From positions 1 through 6,403 of the forward strand of contig JAESUF010000046.1 of assembly GCA_016763215.1 (NCBI GenBank): 6,403 nucleotides of DNA. Direction: 5' to 3'. Position numbers and translations under genes: made by a program. Below, in pieces: positions 5,332-6,403 of this stretch; the first letter of the stretch is position 1; each line of letters opens with the position of its first letter. The stretch is from Flavobacteriaceae bacterium. Lineage in GTDB: Bacteria; Bacteroidota; Bacteroidia; Flavobacteriales; Flavobacteriaceae. The notes beneath the pieces were generated by a model. The model was not told the origin of the DNA. It made no database searches and was given only the letters and a program-made list of their open reading frames with translations.

Positions 5332-6403
5332 ATGAAATCAATAAAATATATTTTAATGTTTGTCATCGTAACAAGTTTAATAATTTCTTGTACAGATGAT
5401 CTAAACATTACACCAGAAGATGACCAAACAGTCTTAAGTGAAGATTTGTTTGCAAACGAAAGTGCCTATAAAGAGGTGTTGGCTGGAGTTTACGCAAATC
5501 TTTCCTTAACAGGAGTAGATGGAGCTGGAAGTTCTAATATTTCTGGACTAGATGCTGGTACTAGCCAATACGGAAGAGTACTTCTATATTTACAAACCTT
5601 ATCGGCAGATCAAATGATCTGGTCGTATGAAAATGATCCTGGAACTAGAGAAATTCAAAGAAACCTTTGGACTGCTCAGAACCCTATTATTATAGGTATG
5701 TTTGGTAGAGCTCATGTTTCTATAGCATTTGCTAACAATTTCTTAAGAGAAACTACTGCAGCTAAATTAGATGCAAGAAATGTGTCTTCTGCTACTAGAG
5801 CAGACATTGTAAACTTTAGAGCAGAGGCAAGATTATTAAGAGCATTGTCTTACTATCATATGTTAGACTTGTTTGGAAAAGCAGCTTTTATCACTGAGAA
5901 CGACCCTGTGTCTGGTTTTCAACCTCCACAAATTGTTGGAGCTGATTTATTTAATTATATAGAAGCAGAGTTAACAGCGATCATTCCAAACTTAATTGAT
6001 GCAAAACAAAATGAGCATGCTAGAGCCGACAAAGCTGTTGCTTGGATGATTTTAGCAAAACTATATTTAAATGCTGAAGTTTATGTTGGTACTGCTATGT
6101 ATGACAAAGCTTTGGATGAATGTGTGAAAATTATTGGTGGTGGATTTACTTTAGCTCCAGACTATTTAGATGTTTTTAGAGCTGATAATAATGTAAATGC
6201 AGGTAGTGATGAAATTATTTTCCCACTTGTATCTGACGGAATAAATACTCAAAACTATGGACCAACAACCGTTTTAATTAACGGATCTGTAGGAAGTATC
6301 GAAGCAAACGGTGCTGCAGTAGGTGTTGGTGCTGGCGGATGGGGTGGTGCTCTTCGTGTAAGAAAGCAATTTGCTCAACTTTTTGACGGTGGTCAATTTA
6401 GTA
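5332..6403 (+). CDS. susD: SusD-like glycan-binding outer-membrane lipoprotein (3' end cut by window edge)
   Basis: This is the N-terminal 357 codons of a SusD/RagB-family protein, which usually has about 500-570 residues. It begins with a lipoprotein signal peptide: a lysine-bearing start, a hydrophobic core and the lipobox I-I-S-C with Cys20. T-D-D follows, an acidic stretch of the kind that sends Bacteroidota lipoproteins to the cell surface. SusD helical (TPR-like) landmarks are A-Y-K-E-V-L-A-G-V-Y (45-54), R-A-E-A-R-L-L-R-A-L-S-Y-Y (163-175) leading to D-L-F-G (179-182), and A-W-M-I-L-A-K-L-Y-L-N-A-E-V-Y (237-251). W97 and N101, in I-W-S-Y-E-N-D-P-G-T-R-E, fall near where the Bacteroides starch SusD has a ligand-contacting Trp and Asn (from memory), which would suit an alpha-glucan ligand. 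The protein should sit as a lid on SusC. The ATG at 5332, 15 bp after susC, is chosen because it gives the complete signal peptide. Confidence 0.95.
   Translation, partial: MKSIKYILMFVIVTSLIISCTDDLNITPEDDQTVLSEDLFANESAYKEVLAGVYANLSLTGVDGAGSSNISGLDAGTSQYGRVLLYLQTLSADQMIWSYENDPGTREIQRNLWTAQNPIIIGMFGRAHVSIAFANNFLRETTAAKLDARNVSSATRADIVNFRAEARLLRALSYYHMLDLFGKAAFITENDPVSGFQPPQIVGADLFNYIEAELTAIIPNLIDAKQNEHARADKAVAWMILAKLYLNAEVYVGTAMYDKALDECVKIIGGGFTLAPDYLDVFRADNNVNAGSDEIIFPLVSDGINTQNYGPTTVLINGSVGSIEANGAAVGVGAGGWGGALRVRKQFAQLFDGGQFS

Overview
The window looks like part of a polysaccharide/oligosaccharide utilisation locus (PUL) from a low-GC member of the Bacteroidota, most likely a flavobacterium. 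The signs are a tandem SusC/SusD pair, a SusD lipoprotein with acidic residues right after the lipobox cysteine, AT-rich codon use, and start codons without Shine-Dalgarno sequences.

Layout. On the minus strand are an inner-membrane MFS sugar transporter of the SLC45/sucrose-transporter type (940 down to 1, C-terminus off the left edge) and, upstream of it, a LacI-family regulator (2097 down to 1087). A 284-bp divergent control region (2098-2381) separates them from a plus-strand operon. That operon holds a SusC-like TonB-dependent transporter (2382-5316) and, 15 bp further on, a SusD-like glycan-binding lipoprotein (5332 onward, cut by the right edge after 357 codons).

How the genes work together. 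SusD at the cell surface should capture an oligosaccharide and SusC should import it through the outer membrane. The MFS protein would then carry the sugar, or a breakdown product, across the inner membrane, and the LacI protein would control both transcripts. From remembered family resemblance, this gene set and the SusC/SusD sequences look most like the flavobacterial alpha-glucan (maltodextrin) PUL. That substrate is an inference, since no glycoside hydrolase lies in the window.

Main oddities. (1) susC carries a single-base insertion at 3332/3333 that splits a 977-residue protein into 333- and 636-residue open frames. Everything downstream is intact, so it is either a recent lesion or a sequencing error. 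(2) The divergent region holds two near-identical 16-bp LacI-type palindromes with centres exactly 42 bp apart, about four helical turns. (3) The MFS leader contains a perfect 8-bp inverted repeat abutting the start codon, chained to further overlapping dyads. (4) An 18-nt element recurs in the MFS and susC leaders. No clearly new system was found; the regulatory architecture is the most interesting part.
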